A stretch of 64,000 bases of DNA from Setophaga petechia (GCA_024362935.1 JANCRA010000006.1:31117924-31181923); one strand, 5' to 3'. Numbered from the stretch's first letter, positions 23,600-37,860 are shown. Notes: generated from the sequence alone by a model not told the origin. A program made the numbers and translations.

Positions 23600-24130
23600 G
23601 CACTGCACAGGGGCAGGGCACATCTTCCTGGCTTCAGGAATGAGGAGGGAAGGAGCTGCACGGGGACAGGGCACATCTTCCTGCCTTCAGGAATGAGGAG
23701 GGAAGGAGCTGCACGGGGACAGGGCACATCTTCCTGCCTTCAGGAATGAGGAGGGAAGGAGCTGCACGGGGACAGGGCACATCTTCTGCCTTCAGGAATG
23801 AGGAGGGAAGGAGCTGCACAGGGACAGGGCACATCTTCCTGCCATCAGGAATGAGGAGGGAAGGAGCTGCACGGGGACAGGGCACATCTTCCTGCCTTCA
23901 GGAATGAGGAGGGAAGGAGCTGCACAGGGACAGGGCACATCTTCCTGCCATCAGGAATGAAGAGGGAAGGAGCTGCACAGGGACAGGGCACATCTTCTGC
24001 CTTCAGGAATGAGGAGGGAAGGAGCTGCACAAGGACAGGGCACATCTTCCTGGCTTCAGGAATGAGGAGGGAAGGAGCTGCACGGGGACAGGGCACATCT
24101 TCCTGCCTTCAGGAATGAGGAGGGAAGGAG
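23600..24130. repeat. 53-bp minisatellite, about ten copies
   Basis: The unit runs AGGAATGAGGAGGGAAGGAG, CTGCACGGGGACAGGG, CACATCTTCCTGCCTTC. Copy starts at 23636, 23689, 23742 and 23794 give a 53-bp step, or 52 where one C of TTCCTG is lost. Variant positions (GCACGGGG or GCACAGGG, GCCTTC or GCCATC) are mixed along the array. Minus-strand frames over it repeat MCPVPVQLLPSSFL and are repeat artefacts. Confidence 0.95.
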
Positions 24131-24523
24131 CCAGCCCGAAGCCTGGTGGGGACCCTGGTGCTGGGAGCCTGGATCTGGGGCTGAGGAGATGGGCAGAGCC
24201 CTTGGGTCAGCATCTCCTGCACTCCCAGGGAGCTGCAGCCGTGGGGACAGGGCTGTTGGAGGGCTGGGTTCCCACAGCTGGCCTGTGGGACAGCAGTGAC
24301 ACTGGCACAGGGCATTCTAACCCAGCAGTGGGTGAGGGCAGGGCAAGGGCTGCTGTGTCTGAGCACCTCATCCTGCTTTCTCCTTTGCCCAAGCACCAGC
24401 TCTGAGCTTGCCAGCCTCCCCTTGTGCAGGGGACCTCACCCAGCCACAAACTTTTCTTTTTATGGCAGGAATGAACTCCTGCTCTGGCTGCACTGCCCCA
24501 CGCACAGCCTGGCTGCAGTGGGA
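24131..24523. other. Intergenic, no gene recognised
   Basis: A short GC-rich non-coding stretch between the minisatellite and the next LTR. Its last six bases (GTGGGA) form one half of that LTR's target-site duplication. Confidence 0.6.
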
Positions 24524-24851
24524 TGACAAGGTGGACGGGAGACTTGCTCACCCTCTGATGACCAACAAGTCTCAGATTTATTGATTAACAGGCACACTTT
24601 TATAATCACAGTAATAAGGCTCATACATATTGCAAAACTAAAGCTCACTATTGGTCAGCTATAAAAAGTCAGTCGCACCTTTTCTCAAGATGTTTGTGGC
24701 TTCTTTTTTACCTCCTGTTATGACATAATTTACAAAACAACTTCTTGCTCAAAGAAACCATGTCCTTGAATTAGGCAGCTGTTGCTTTCTCAGATGTACT
24801 TTCTCACGTTTCTTTTCCCATGGACTATGTCTCAGTAAAAAACTGTCCACA
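24524..24851 (-). mobile_element. Solo LTR, class II (ERVK-like), reverse, with 6-bp TSD
   Basis: The 328-bp element begins TGACAAGGTGG and ends GTCCACA on the plus strand. It is flanked by the direct repeat GTGGGA at 24518-24523 and 24852-24857. A 6-bp duplication is typical of ERVK-type integration. Orientation is minus because AATAAATCTGAGACTTG, the poly(A)/R region, reads on that strand. No internal retroviral sequence adjoins, so this is a solo LTR produced by LTR-LTR recombination. Confidence 0.85.
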
Positions 24852-24857
24852 GTGGGA

Positions 24858-27002
24858 GCCCTGGGGCTGTGCTGGCCAGGAGAGAGCTTGGAGAGACTGG
24901 GAGGCAGCCTGTGCCCTCCAGGGCCAGCCAGGGAGCCCGTATGTGAGCAGCAGAGATAACCTCAGCCCCAGGGCCTCGGTGTGCACGTGTCAGCCAGAAA
25001 TTCCATGGCCAAAGCACATTCATTGTGCCAGAGATTCCATGGCCAAAGCACATTCATCATGTGCCCTCTCCCTCCCTCCCTCCCTCCCTCCCTCCACAGA
25101 GAGACCCGAATAGCAAGAGCCTGCTTTTGAGGTTGGAAGTCAGGTTTAGAATTTTAATGATATCCTGTATCCCACAGCCTTTTATTTGGGGAGAAACCGC
25201 TGTAAATGACCCATTTTTCTTCATATAATGATAATCATTACCAAGAGGAAAATGAGCACTGAAGCTGGGCACAAACACAGTCACATACTAGACAGGGTGG
25301 CTGATTCTGACTGGCAAAATGCTACATGGAGAAATATACCTTTTATACTTGGGAGGAACATAAAGATGTCTTTAGGCATGCATGTAAATTTGTAACAAAT
25401 AAGTCACTGTGGCTTGAAACGGGAAGCTGGAGAGAGCAGCCGTAAATATTTGATCTGTTTGGCAGAAAGCTCCAGCACAGCAAAGTGTCACATCCTCCTG
25501 CCACATCCCCCTGGGGGACAGGACCTGCCTATGCTGTCAGATGGGGAGCCCATCTCCATCTCCCATCTCCCATCTGAGCTCCTCCTCACCCAGGACCTGG
25601 CAAGGAGAAATCTGGGAGCTTCCCACACCTTGGGCATGGCCCCTGCTCCTGGTTTGTTTAAAGGACAGAAAGAATTTCATTAGCAAGGAAAGCCTGAGAA
25701 GCCAAGTTTGTGCAAAGCAAAGCCTTAGTCCCAAGAAGCAGCACTTCCCTCTGGGGTGCTGTCTGACCCACAGCTCAGACCCCTGCAGGGGCACTGGTGC
25801 TGCTCTGAGCTGCTCTGGTGGAATCGTCCCCACCTGGCTGGGGATGGATGCCAAGGAGAGGGAATACTGCAATACACAAGTTATTACTTCAAATCCCCCA
25901 GGACATGCTCATCTCAGCCCCCCAGCCCCTTCCTGCTGCATGCTGGCTGGCACATGGGCAAGGGGGCTCCCAGCACCTCCTGCCTGGCTCCTGGGGATGG
26001 GCAGGAGGTGCTGGGGTGGCTTTCCTTTTAGGTGACACCTCCTTTAGTTCCCAGACTTCAGCCTAGAAGTCACCAGCTGCCTCTGACCACAGTGTTCAAG
26101 CAGCTAAAAGTTCAATGAGGTGTGACCCAAGGAAAACCTACAAACATATAATTGATTGGGAGAGGGAGTCCTGAGCCCAGGTGATTGGTCTCTTCTGGAG
26201 TGGCCTGCAGCAGCCCCCTGGCCTGGCTCATATGCCAAGGAGGAAGCTGGTTAGGTCTGTGAGTGATATAGGGGCCTGGTCTCTGGGTGCTGGAATTGAA
26301 TTAGACATCAACAAGACAGATTTTATTAGATTTATTAGATGGCTGGTAAAGAGAAGGCTAGAAACCAGAGGAGGAGAAGTGTCTTCCCAGTGACCTCAGG
26401 GCTGCCATTATTTTTCTTGCCCTGTGTCAGATGGGTGCAGTGTCATCTCCCAGGTGATGCCAGAGCAGCAGGTGCCAGCACTGCCCCATCTCAGGGGCTG
26501 AGGCACAGGCAGGATGAGGAGGGTGAACTCAAGCTTAGTGCCAGAGAGCCTGTTCAGAAGGAGCTGGCACTGGCACTGGCATGGACTTCATGATGGAGAA
26601 CAAGGGCAGAGCAGAGCACCCTGAGGGCCATCTCCAGCCTGTGGCACCAGCAGCCCCAGCTGTGATTTCAGACAGGTTCCCAGCTGTCTGCTGGGGCTGC
26701 ACCACCAGCAGTTCTCAAGCTGCTAAGGCTTCCTGACAACCAGCATCGAGCTGCTCTCATCAATAATTAACATTGGACCAGCCTTGCCAAAATAAACTCA
26801 GCAGCTGTACGGCAAGGCAAAGGTCCTTTGATTTCACAAGCCACCCATCACTTCTGTCTTGTGTGCTGTCCCTGCATTACAGAGGTTTGAGGTGAGCTTT
26901 CCACTCAGAAAAATGGCATGATGTTAATGGTGGAGCTTTTACTGGGATACACCTGCTTCTGCTCAAGAGTCACTGCCCTGTCCATCTGTCCCACCCGGCT
27001 GT
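24858..27002. other. Intergenic with short simple repeats
   Basis: Non-coding sequence. It contains a 33-34-bp direct duplication (ATTCCATGGCCAAAGCACAT) at about 24999-25057, followed by a (CCCT)n run at about 25064-25095. An AT-rich ATTTTATTAGATTTATTAG doublet lies near 26320. The 164-residue plus-strand frame at 25541-26035 has no recognisable domain. Confidence 0.5.
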
Positions 27003-27594
27003 TGTCTCTGCTCAGACAAGTGCAGGATGGTTCGGGGCAGCCGTGTTCAAAGGACGAGTCTGGACTCTTGGATATTTCAGTCTCCAAATTGTTTATTATT
27101 TCTTATCTCACAGAGTTTTCCTCTCTGCCAGCCAGGATCTGACCAGCAAGGCAGCCAAGGGCACTCTGACCACCCACGGGGCGATCGTGTCCTTTTATAA
27201 TAAAAACTCCATACATCATATTTATCTTTTATCCCCAATACCTTTCACCCTTGGTAACAAGTGCACCTTCACCACAAACCAATCCCCAAGCGCCAGCATC
27301 ACCACAGAAGATGGAAGACAAGAAGAAGAAAGAAGCAGCATGAGACACGCCCTGATTCCTCCATCTTGTCTCCATAACCCCCCTGTACCAAAATCCCAAA
27401 ATCCATATTTCGCCCTGTGAATGTGTGATCCCTCCACCACTTAAACTGTGCTCATTCTCATGTCCTCATACACACCCTCAGAAGGGTCAAAGTCCAGCCA
27501 CCAAGAATGTCTGGCAACATTCCAGGACCTCCGAGCCCCCCAAGGGTTCTCCTGGTGATTCTGGACATTAGGAGTGATATTCTGAGCTCCCACA
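27003..27594 (-). mobile_element. Solo LTR, divergent relative of the 50.0/53.1-kb LTRs (reverse)
   Basis: Read on the minus strand, it shares TTTTGGTACAGGGGGGTTAT, GAGACAAGATGGAGG, CTTCTTCTTG-CTTCCATCTTCTG and an AATAAACAATTTGGAGACTG poly(A) region with the LTRs at 50049 and 53069. Other parts have diverged or been replaced. The ends are approximate because no target-site duplication was found. Confidence 0.75.
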
Positions 27595-30500
27595 GGGAGC
27601 AGAAGAAGCTGAGATGCCCTCTCATGTCCTGGGGAGCTGGCTCAGCTGTCAGTGTGGCAGGCTGAGCAGCAGCATGCCTGCTCCCAGGGCAGATGGCTGC
27701 CTTAGACCTGGGGGAGCAGCAGGGTGCCACATGTCACCAGAGGACGGGAGCTGCTGCCTCAGGAGGGTCCTTGAGGGGCAGACTGGGAAATAAACCCTGT
27801 GGGAGACAGGCAGGTCTGGGAGGACAGAGAGCAGCAGAATCACCCCAGGGATTATCTGGCTGCCCATATCTGCTGAGCCCTGGCGGTGCTGAGTCCCTGC
27901 CAGGGACATGTCCCACAGCCCAGGTGTGTGGCTGGGCAGAGGATGGCCGTGCCAGGCTCAGTGGGAGCCAGCAGACACAATCTCCTTTCATCACAGCCCC
28001 TGGGCTCTGCTTCTCATTCCACCAGAACAGCCAGCAGCTGCCTCCTGTTAATTAGGAGCAGAACAATCACTCTTAATCAAAGGCCAGACTGGTGGCAGCA
28101 GTAGCAGCCTGCCAAGCTCATCCCACCTCCCCTAACCCTGTGCTGGGGGCAGAGGGCATTACAGGGGCACAGTTGTTTCTGTGCCACCACAGCCTGGCAG
28201 CAGGGACAAGCTGGATGCCACTCCCAGGGAGGGCAGAGGTGCCACTTGCTGTGTGTAGCAGCTGATTGGCCTCTGAGGCACCTCCCCAGCTCTGTGGTGC
28301 TGAATCCTCCCCTCCTGGAGCAGCCAGGCCCTCTGCTCACCTGGGGCCTCAAGAGGAATAAGAGTTCTTGAGGGAGCAGGACACCACAGCCACTCCTGCT
28401 GTCCTGCCACCCTGGCACAGGTGCTGCAGCAGCACCTCCAAAAACCTCCTGGAGTGCAGAAAGTCCTCAATGCCTTCAGCATCAAGTAGAGCAGAGCTCT
28501 CCAGGATTGTAGTTTGGGAGTCAGACCTCCTTGTGCTCCCAGCTCTTCCCCTTTGCTGCTTGCCCTGCTTTCCTTGCACCAGGCTCTTCACCCACAGCCT
28601 TTCCTTGCATTGTCTGGGGGAGGAGAGGAGAGGAAAGGAGAGGAGAGGAGCCCAGGTCTGTACAGAGCCTGCCAGCCCACCCTGATCCTTCCAGCCCGTG
28701 CTGCAGAGTCATCCCTGGCTGAGCACCCTCTCACACAGGCAGGAGGTGCCAGCAGATGCCTCTTCCCTGGTAGATCTCCAGAGTTCTGCCCCAGAGCTTC
28801 CAGCATCTCCTTCCCCACAAGCATGTTTTTAGCACCAGGAATCTCCCAGTGCTCTCCTATTTATAGCTTCACACTCCAGTTTTCATTTTATTTTAATTAG
28901 CTGATTCCCTCTCCCACCTGCTCTCAGGCACCTAGTGGATTGGGTGAGGGTGCTGGGAGCAGCACTCAGGAAAGTTTGTACCTCTCTGCCAGCACCCAGG
29001 AGAGTGAGGACAAGATCAGCAAGAGCAGGAAGCTTTCCATCCTCCATCTGCAGGGATTTCCAGCAGGCACTGGGGGAAAGCATCTGTGTGAGGATTCTGC
29101 TCTGGCTCCATGATTTCCTTTCCCCCAGCACTGACAGTGGGAGGTTATGTGAGGACATGGCTGTGAGTCACACACCAAAGTACATCCTCAGGCTACTGAA
29201 ATCGGATCCAAGCTTTGTGCTCCTGGCCTGGCTGGCTCCTGGTGTTTGCATTCATGCCTGCTGATGGCACAGGAAAAATCCAAGCTGTGGTCTTTGTGTG
29301 CAGGTGAAACTTGTTGACCACTTGAGTGAGGGCTTTCTCTCCAGGAGGGCCTGGATAGAAAGAGAGAGAGACCTTTCTGCCCAGCAGAGGTCAGAGCTGC
29401 TGGTGTGCTGCTGGGTTTTACTGAGGTGATTTGTTCAACTGCGACTTGCAGGTGCATTCTTAGCCCTGCCATGCCTGGGGCAGGAAGTCCTTTTGTTCCC
29501 AGCCCAGGGATGGCACAGCTCCTTCAGAGGAAAGCCAAACAGTTTCCTGGGCAGGGACAGGACCAGTGAGGGTGTTGGTTTTAGCTGCAGCAGCTCCCTC
29601 TGGGGTGAGCTGGGAGTGTGCTGGAGCAAACACACAAAATCCAACAGCATCTCCCAAAAAGTGGGGAGGAAAGCCTGCAAAACAAAAAAACCCAAACAAA
29701 ACCAACAAACCAAAAAGAGAGTTTAGTTGGGTCAAATTCCCCCAGCAGGGGCAAGTCCTGCATTTGCAGGAGCACTGGCACTGGAGGGCAGCAGGACAGG
29801 GAAATGCTGATGGTCTGGCAGAGGAGCAGCAAGCCCAGGAGGACTCCCGAGGTAGCAGAGAGGGAAATGCCCTGGGACCAGTGGGCAAAGCTCTGCTGAA
29901 GAGGAAGAAAGAGTGCCAGGAGCCTGCAGGAGGGAGAGGAGGGTGGGGATAATTCAGTGAGCAGAACCTGCACTCCACTGAGCTCCATGTGCATCTCTCA
30001 CTGTGGCAAACACACATTCAGACAGATGTTTGCCAAATGTGCTCTTTTTGGCAACAAACCAATGAACCGTGGGAGATTTAGATGCTTTTATATCTGGGGT
30101 TTGGTCCAGATTAGATCAAAATCTTGAAAATGCACCCAACTAGGAAACGCCAAGAAATTCCTCTGCAGAAGCATTTTGCTGGGAAAATGGTACATTGTTT
30201 TGGTGGAGCCAAAATGTAGTATTATAATTTCACAATTTATGTACAAGTCAAAATGAATCACTTACCTTTAACTATTTTTAAACACTCAGAACATGTAAAA
30301 AGACACTTTTTTTTTTTTTTTGACATGTCTGTCAAATATCATCAAACTCAGCATGGTTGTGAATGGGGAGATGTTCCCAGCAGCTGCAGCTGCCTGTGTC
30401 AGCAGAAGGGCCTTGACCAGGATGGCTGTGGGGGACAAAACTGGGAACAAAAAGGCCATCTGTCCATCCATCCATCTGTCCATGCAGCCAGCCTTGTGCA

Positions 30501-31157
30501 GGGCTCTGCTTTGGGCAAGCAGCATTTCCCCACCCCATCACCAAAGCGATGTGATTGAGAGGTAGTTTTATTTTTTTTCCTATTCAGGCAACAGTTCTGG
30601 TACCTTCTGCTTGTGTTTGTTTTGGGGAAAGGAGGCTGAAATGAACCCCAAAGGGGACTGAGGGTGTTTGCAGCAGGAGAGCACAGTCGATGCACTCACT
30701 GGTATTAGCAGGAGCTGGTTTTGTCTGACATCACATTGTTTATTTGGAGCAGGTTTTAGGAACAGTTTGCAGCTCTTTCTCCATCTCTTGACGGGCCTAC
30801 ACAGTAAATTATCTGTAGTCATTAGCAAGTGGGCCGCTTCCTCCTTCAGACACAATTAGTGGGCAGGGTCCGGAAAAATCTTCCTCAATCTCATTTCCTT
30901 CACAGGATGCGCTGGAGAGCCCGGTGCTGCCTTGGAAGAGGGGGGGCACAGCCGCTGCCCGCAGTGACCTTCTGGGTCGGAGCATCCTCCCTCCTGCCTC
31001 CCTCTGATGGTCCCCAGGGGCTGGGCAAGGTGGAGCCTCAGCCTCCAGGTCAGTGAGGCTGAACCAGCGGCAGGAACATGCAGAGGCTCGAGGACCAGCT
31101 GGTGTAAAGCTTCTTCTTAGTCAAAGCAGAGCTGCTCTGCCTGCAAGTGCCGTCCTT
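27595..31157. other. Intergenic, no gene recognised
   Basis: About 3.6 kb of non-coding sequence. Simple repeats are (GGAGA)n near 28619-28652, a T-run at 30307-30321 and CCAT repeats near 30455-30485. An AT-rich stretch lies at about 30040-30300. No exon or RNA gene is supported. Confidence 0.5.
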
Positions 31158-32507
31158 ACGTGGTGCACGATCACTGAAGGTCCAGGGAGTCACAAATGGT
31201 GTAAGCAATGAGCAGTAGCATGGTGCATGGTCACAGGAGGTCCAGGGAGTCACAAATGGTGTAAGCAATGAGCAGTAGCATGGTGCATGGTCACAACTGG
31301 TGTAAGCAATGAGCAGCAGCACGGTGCACAGTCACAAATGGTGTAAGCAATGAGCAGCAGCACGGTGCACAGTCACAGAAGGTTCAGGGAGTCACAAATG
31401 GTGTAAGCAATGAGCAGCAGCGTGGTGCATGGTCACAACTGGTGTAAGCAATGAGCAGCAGCGTGGTGCACAGTCACAGTAGGTTCAGGGAGTCACAAAT
31501 GGTGTAAGCAATGAGCAGCAGCATGGTGCATGGTCACAAATGGTGTAAGCAATGAGCAGCAGCGTGGTGCAGGGTCACAGGAGTTCCAGGGAGTCACAAA
31601 TGGTGTAAGCAATGAGCAGCAGCGTGGTGCAGGGTCACAGGAGTTCCAGGGAGTCACAAATGGTGTAAGCAATGAGCAGCAGCGTGGTGCATGGTCACAG
31701 GAGGTTCAGGGAGTCACAACTGGTGTAAGCAGTGAGCAGCAGCGTGGTGCACAGTCACAAACGGTGTAAGCAATGAGCAGCAGTGTGGTGCACAGTCACA
31801 GGAGGTTCAGGGAGTCACAACTGGTGTAAGCAATGAGCAGCAGCATGGTGCACAGTCACAAATGGTGTAAGCAGTGAGCAGCAGCGTGGTGCACGGTCAC
31901 AGGAGGTTCAGGTAGTCACAAATGGTGTAAGCAATGAGCAGCAGCGTGGTGCACAGTCACAGGAGGTCCAGGGAGTCACAACTGGTGTAAGCAATGAGCA
32001 GCAGCGTGGTGTACAGTCACAACTGGTGTAAGCAATGAGCAGCAGCGTGGTGCACAGTCACAGGTGGTTCAGGGAGTCACAACTGGTGTAAGCAATGAGC
32101 AGCAGCATGGTGCACAGTCACAGGAGGTCCAGGGAGTCACAACTGGTGTAAGCAATGAGCAGCAGCGTGGTGCATGGTCACAGGAGGTTCAGGGAGTCAC
32201 AAATGGTGTAAGCAGTGAGCAGCAGTGTGGTGCATGGTTACAGGAGGTTCAGGGAGTCACAAATGGTGTAAGCAATGAGCAGCAGCATGGTGCATGGTCA
32301 CAACTGGTGTAAGCAATGAGCAGCAGCGTGGTGCACGGTCACAGGAGGTTCAGGGAGTCACAAATGGTGTAAGCAGTGAGCAGCAGCGTGGTGCACAGTC
32401 ACAGGTGGTTCAGGGAGTCACAAATGGTGTAAGCAATGAGCAGCAGCGTGGTGCACAGTCACAGGAGGTCCAGGGAGTCACAAATGGTGTAAGCAATGAG
32501 CAGCAGC
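31158..32507. repeat. Minisatellite with 60-bp and 41-bp units
   Basis: The array alternates a 41-bp block (GTCACAAATGGTGTAAGCAA, TGAGCAGCAGCGTGGTGCAC, G) with an optional 19-bp block (GTCACAGGAGGTTCAGGGA). Units with both are exactly 60 bp; those lacking the second are 41 bp. The lines starting at 31561 and 31621 are perfect copies of each other. Position-specific variants (AAATGG or AACTGG, AGCAATG or AGCAGTG, CAGCG or CAGCA) are shuffled along the array, as expected from unequal exchange. The 60-bp unit reads VTNGVSNEQQRGAQSQEVQG in one plus frame, but 41-bp units break that frame. Confidence 0.95.
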
Positions 32508-35500
32508 TCCCTGTGCCTGGCCCCTGCCGAGAGCAGGGCCCTGGCTGCAGCTCCCTGGGGCACAGCCCGCTGCCAGGGAGTGGTGCCATCGCTTGGTGCC
32601 TCTGCCACAGCTGCCCTGGAATCCAGAGCAGAGTTTTTGTGCCCATCACCTCCTCTTGGCCCATGCTGCCAGGTGGGAGAAGGCCCTGGTGGAGCAGCAG
32701 CTCTCCAGAGGGCTGAAGGGCCAAGTGAAGGGGAGCTTTGGATTTACACTCGGGAAAACAGGAATAAATCAAAGCAATTAAAGTGCAAATGAAGCTTTAA
32801 GCAATGCGGCATCCTAATTACCTGGGAAGCGCGTTGTGTATACTTCTGTCTCACTCCCTTTTTTAAAATAGACAGGATCCAAATGACATAAATAATTTAA
32901 ATTAATTTGCCAGGTAGAGCTGGGCTTTGGGAAGCGCTGTTAGTGATGATGTGATGTAAGTGATGAAGGAGCCCTGCAGGCTGTCTGCAGCCGAGGCTCC
33001 CAGGCTGGGATTTGGGGTTTTGTGTGCGGATCCTGCATCCCACAGCTCCCGGCTGCTGTGCCTGGAGGGGCAGAGGCAGGAGAGGAGGGCACTGTGATGG
33101 GCGGCCTGAAAGGGCAGAGCCAGCGGTAATTAATCACCGCAATTAGCCACTGGCATCGCAGGCAAAAGCACAGTTTGGTTTTCTTCCAGACTGCCTGGGC
33201 TGGTGCTGGAGCAAGGCTGTGACCTCACATCCTTGGGTAACCACCAGTGCTTTATAGTGTCTGGGAGAGCAGGGAAAAGAAGTGAAAGATCAAGGAATAA
33301 CTTCTGAGACAGAGCAGAGGCGCCAGGGGAACAGAGCAAAGTCTAGCTGCACCAATCTGCTGCTTTCCCTCAGTGCCAGAGGAGGCAGGGCAGCGGTGAG
33401 AGTGCAAACCTTGCCCTTCAGCCGGGTCTGGACTCATCTGCAGGACCCCTGAGACTCTCCAGGAAATCAGTGCCCCCTCCGTTCTCACTGAAGCCTCTCC
33501 CATCCTGCAGGGCAGCTGGGAAAGGGCATGCTGGGCTGGGAAATGGGGTGTCCCCAAGCACACCCCAGAGATGGTGAGGGGACAGGCTGCTGCTCCCCAT
33601 TCCCATTCCCTGCTGCTGGCCTTCACTGGGGGGCTGGATGCTGGCCTTGGGCTCTGCCTTCTCAGCTGGTGGCACACTGAGTGTCACTGAGGCCATCTGC
33701 TCACTCCAGTGCAATGGAGCTGTTTGGGTAGGGTAGAAGCCGAGGAGAAGAAGCAATTAGGAATTGAATTTTGTCCTGGGAAGGAGGCCTGTAGTTGCCA
33801 AGACTGAAGCATCGCTTCATCACCTGCTTGTGGGAGTCCTGGCACCAAGAGAGATGCCAAAGCTGTCAGATCCCTTCTCTAGGAAGCTGCCAGCCTGGCT
33901 TACAGACATCCATAGTGCTCCAAGCCCATTATGTTCAGGTGGGCTGCCTTTTATTTACAAGAATTCCTACAGGAAGGAAGGAAGTTTTGTGAATATTTGT
34001 CTAAACAAATATTTGCCTCAGATGTGCTCTTGTGGCTGCCTGATGTGGTTATTGTCTTGCTTATTCAGCACAATTCTCAAGCAGTTTTCTGAATGTACTG
34101 TCCAATGCGGTCATTTAAAGGTTACCAAGTAATGGTTGTTTAAAAACGACCTGCTTTTGTCTAATAATCCTCCCAGGAGAGTTTTATGTGCCCCCTCCTG
34201 CCAGGCTGGTCAGGCATCGCTCACATTGGCAAGGTCTGCTCCATGGATCTACAAAGGACTCTGTACTTCCATCCAGCACCAGGGGTGGGGAAATCACCAG
34301 CTCCTGGGAAATCAGGAGAAGGGCTCCCACTGCAGTGAGTGCTTGGAAACAATTTGGAAAAGGCAAGAGAGGTGCTGACCCTGGGCAGTGCATAATGTGA
34401 CCGGGGAGGAAGCAGTGCTGAGCCCTGTGACTCAGTCCCTTCCTCCCCTCTCAAAGGTCACCACCACAAATGTCTGTCAGACCCAGCCCGGGCTGCCTGA
34501 GCCCTTCAGGAGCAGAACCGGGGAAGGATCTGCCATTGGAGCCTATTTTTATGCTGCAAACGATCTGCTCAGCAGCGGTGGTGAAAGACCTGTTGGCCGC
34601 CGCTGTAAACACTGAATTAACACCTTTCGGTGCCCTGGTGTTCTCCTGGAGGCACCAAAGGCTTTCCTGGCTGGTTTCATGTAGGCATGAGGAGAGAGCT
34701 GTGCCTTCCCCCAGCTCCCTAGAACACACCAGCAACTCCAGGGCACGGGGGCAGGATTTACAAGCAAGCTGCTTCTGTACCTTGCTGTGCTGTGGTGCAA
34801 CCCACTGCCCTTTAAATAACCGCTGTCTTTTGAAGGCATAAATACTTACAGGGTGAAAGAAAAAAAAAAGCCACCATTCCCTCCTGAAAGAGCTAATTTA
34901 TCTGGAATTATCTATGCTTGGCTATAAATCCTCTGTAAAACTTGGCACGAGTTTTGAGGCAGTTACAGCAGTGACCGTTTATTTTTATCTGAAACCTCGA
35001 GAAAGAACAAATTGAAGCCCCAAACGGCAGCTCTGAGTTGTTGCAGAGAGCCATGCTGGCGAGTGGGGCTGCAGGGACTGCCTTGCCTGGGAAGCACCAT
35101 GCAGCATTTCTCATGAATTCCCACCACATCTTTTTGATTTCTTTCCGAGCAATTCCTGCTTGAGAAATTATTTTAACATGCCAGTTTTCCTTGCTGGCAG
35201 ACTCAGAAGAGCATCCCGAGGGTCCTGGCTGGAGCAGCAGCCTTGAGTCCCCTTGCTGAGCACCACATCCTTTGTAAACCAGGGGCACAGGTACATGCAT
35301 CCCTGCTGTCCACCTACTCAGGCACAAGGCAGGGCTGGCTCTGACTCATCTGGCTTCCCACTTTCTCTTCTTTGTTCTTCTTGTCTCCCTGAAGCAGGAA
35401 AGGATCCAGCTTTTATTTAAATGAGGCCTTATAAACATAAGCAGCTGCAAAGTAGGGCAGGTTTTTAATGGCTTACACCTCCTTGAGCTTGGCTTCTTCC

Positions 35501-36234
35501 CTTCAGCCTCTGTGGCTGTGATCAGGGTCTGTGTCCATGCGGGCAGTGAAATGACATTTTTGCATGCACTAGGACCTACCTGTTCATTTTTGGGACTGCA
35601 TTCCCTGCACAGAAAAGATAAACAAATTAATTAGGCAAGCACAGCATGATGAGGAGGAGCTGTGTCCACGAGCAGCTGAACCAGTCCAGAAAGCTGCTGG
35701 GACATCATGACAGTCTGGGGACAGCTTTGCCCTGTCCCCCATGTGCCAGGCCTGACCTCAGCCCTGCTTGAGGAGGGATGTGCCCCACACCCTAAAAGCT
35801 GCTCAGTAACTGGTACAATCCCATGGCTGTAGTTCAGCAGAACTCTCCAGGCTGGGACCTCTGCAGTAACTTGTGGGCCTGTGTCCCTGCTGGAGCAGGG
35901 ATACCTGGAGCTGGGAATGCTGTGAACCTGTGTGTCCCACCAGGTGTGTGGTTTTGTGTTGGTGCTGCTGGACCAGCAGAAGCACACAGGGCGTGAGCTT
36001 GCTGAGGAGTTCTGGACAGGCAGTGCCCGTGGAAGGGCAGCAGGCTGCAATCCCTGCAGGACAGCCCGTGCTGTGTTTGTGCTCAGTGAAAAGCTGTTCT
36101 GCACCCTCGCACACAGGCCAGGGTGTGGTGGGTGCCCCCGTGGTGGGATGGCACCTGGCGGGAGTCCGGCTGTGCTGGAGCTGCGGGGGCTGTCACCGCC
36201 ACCATCCCATGGCCAGCCCTCAGAGGGAGCCTAA
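32508..36234. other. Upstream region of TMEM121, no exon recognised
   Basis: Non-coding sequence between the minisatellite and the probable TMEM121 acceptor. It has AT-rich, low-divergence-looking islands at about 32760-32920, 33120-33175 and 34840-35000 with TAATTA-type words, which could be regulatory. A TMEM121 first exon could lie here but was not identified. Confidence 0.45.
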
Positions 36235-36256
36235 CGCTCTTTGCTGTCTTTTGCAG
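36235..36256 (+). other. TMEM121: Candidate splice acceptor before the TMEM121 coding exon
   Basis: A pyrimidine-rich run ending in TTTTGCAG precedes position 36257, about 630 bases upstream of the TMEM121 start codon. It scores by eye as a good 3' splice site. In mammals the TMEM121 coding region sits in one exon after a non-coding first exon, so this is a reasonable acceptor for the coding exon, leaving 36257-36885 as 5' UTR. No matching donor or first exon could be identified. The alternative is that transcription starts inside the CpG-rich block and this site is unused. Confidence 0.4.
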
Positions 36257-36570
36257 GAATGGAGGGATGCGGGTACGGCTGGGAGCAGCAGGACACCAGC
36301 ACAGCCCTGTGGGGATAGGCGTGGAGGTGATTGCCTGTGAGGACACAGCAGGAGCCCCCCAGAGCCCGGAAGAACGCGGGATCTCGCTGGGAACAGGCAG
36401 AGCTCCCCCTCTGCCCCGCCACCCGCCGTGTTTCCAGGGATCTATACCAGGATTTGGGGCTCGGAGCCTGGAAGCGTCTTAGTGCCATAGGACTGCTGGA
36501 GAGCCTGACAGCGATGGGGGACCCGCCAGCGAGGAGGGCCGTTCCTCCAGGAGGCCCCGCACACCCGTGA

Positions 36571-37860
<1,290 letters not shown>

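Noticed and set aside
31158..32507. CRISPR-like regular array
   Set aside because: The repeated units are contiguous with no unique spacers, and the setting is a bird genome. It is a minisatellite.
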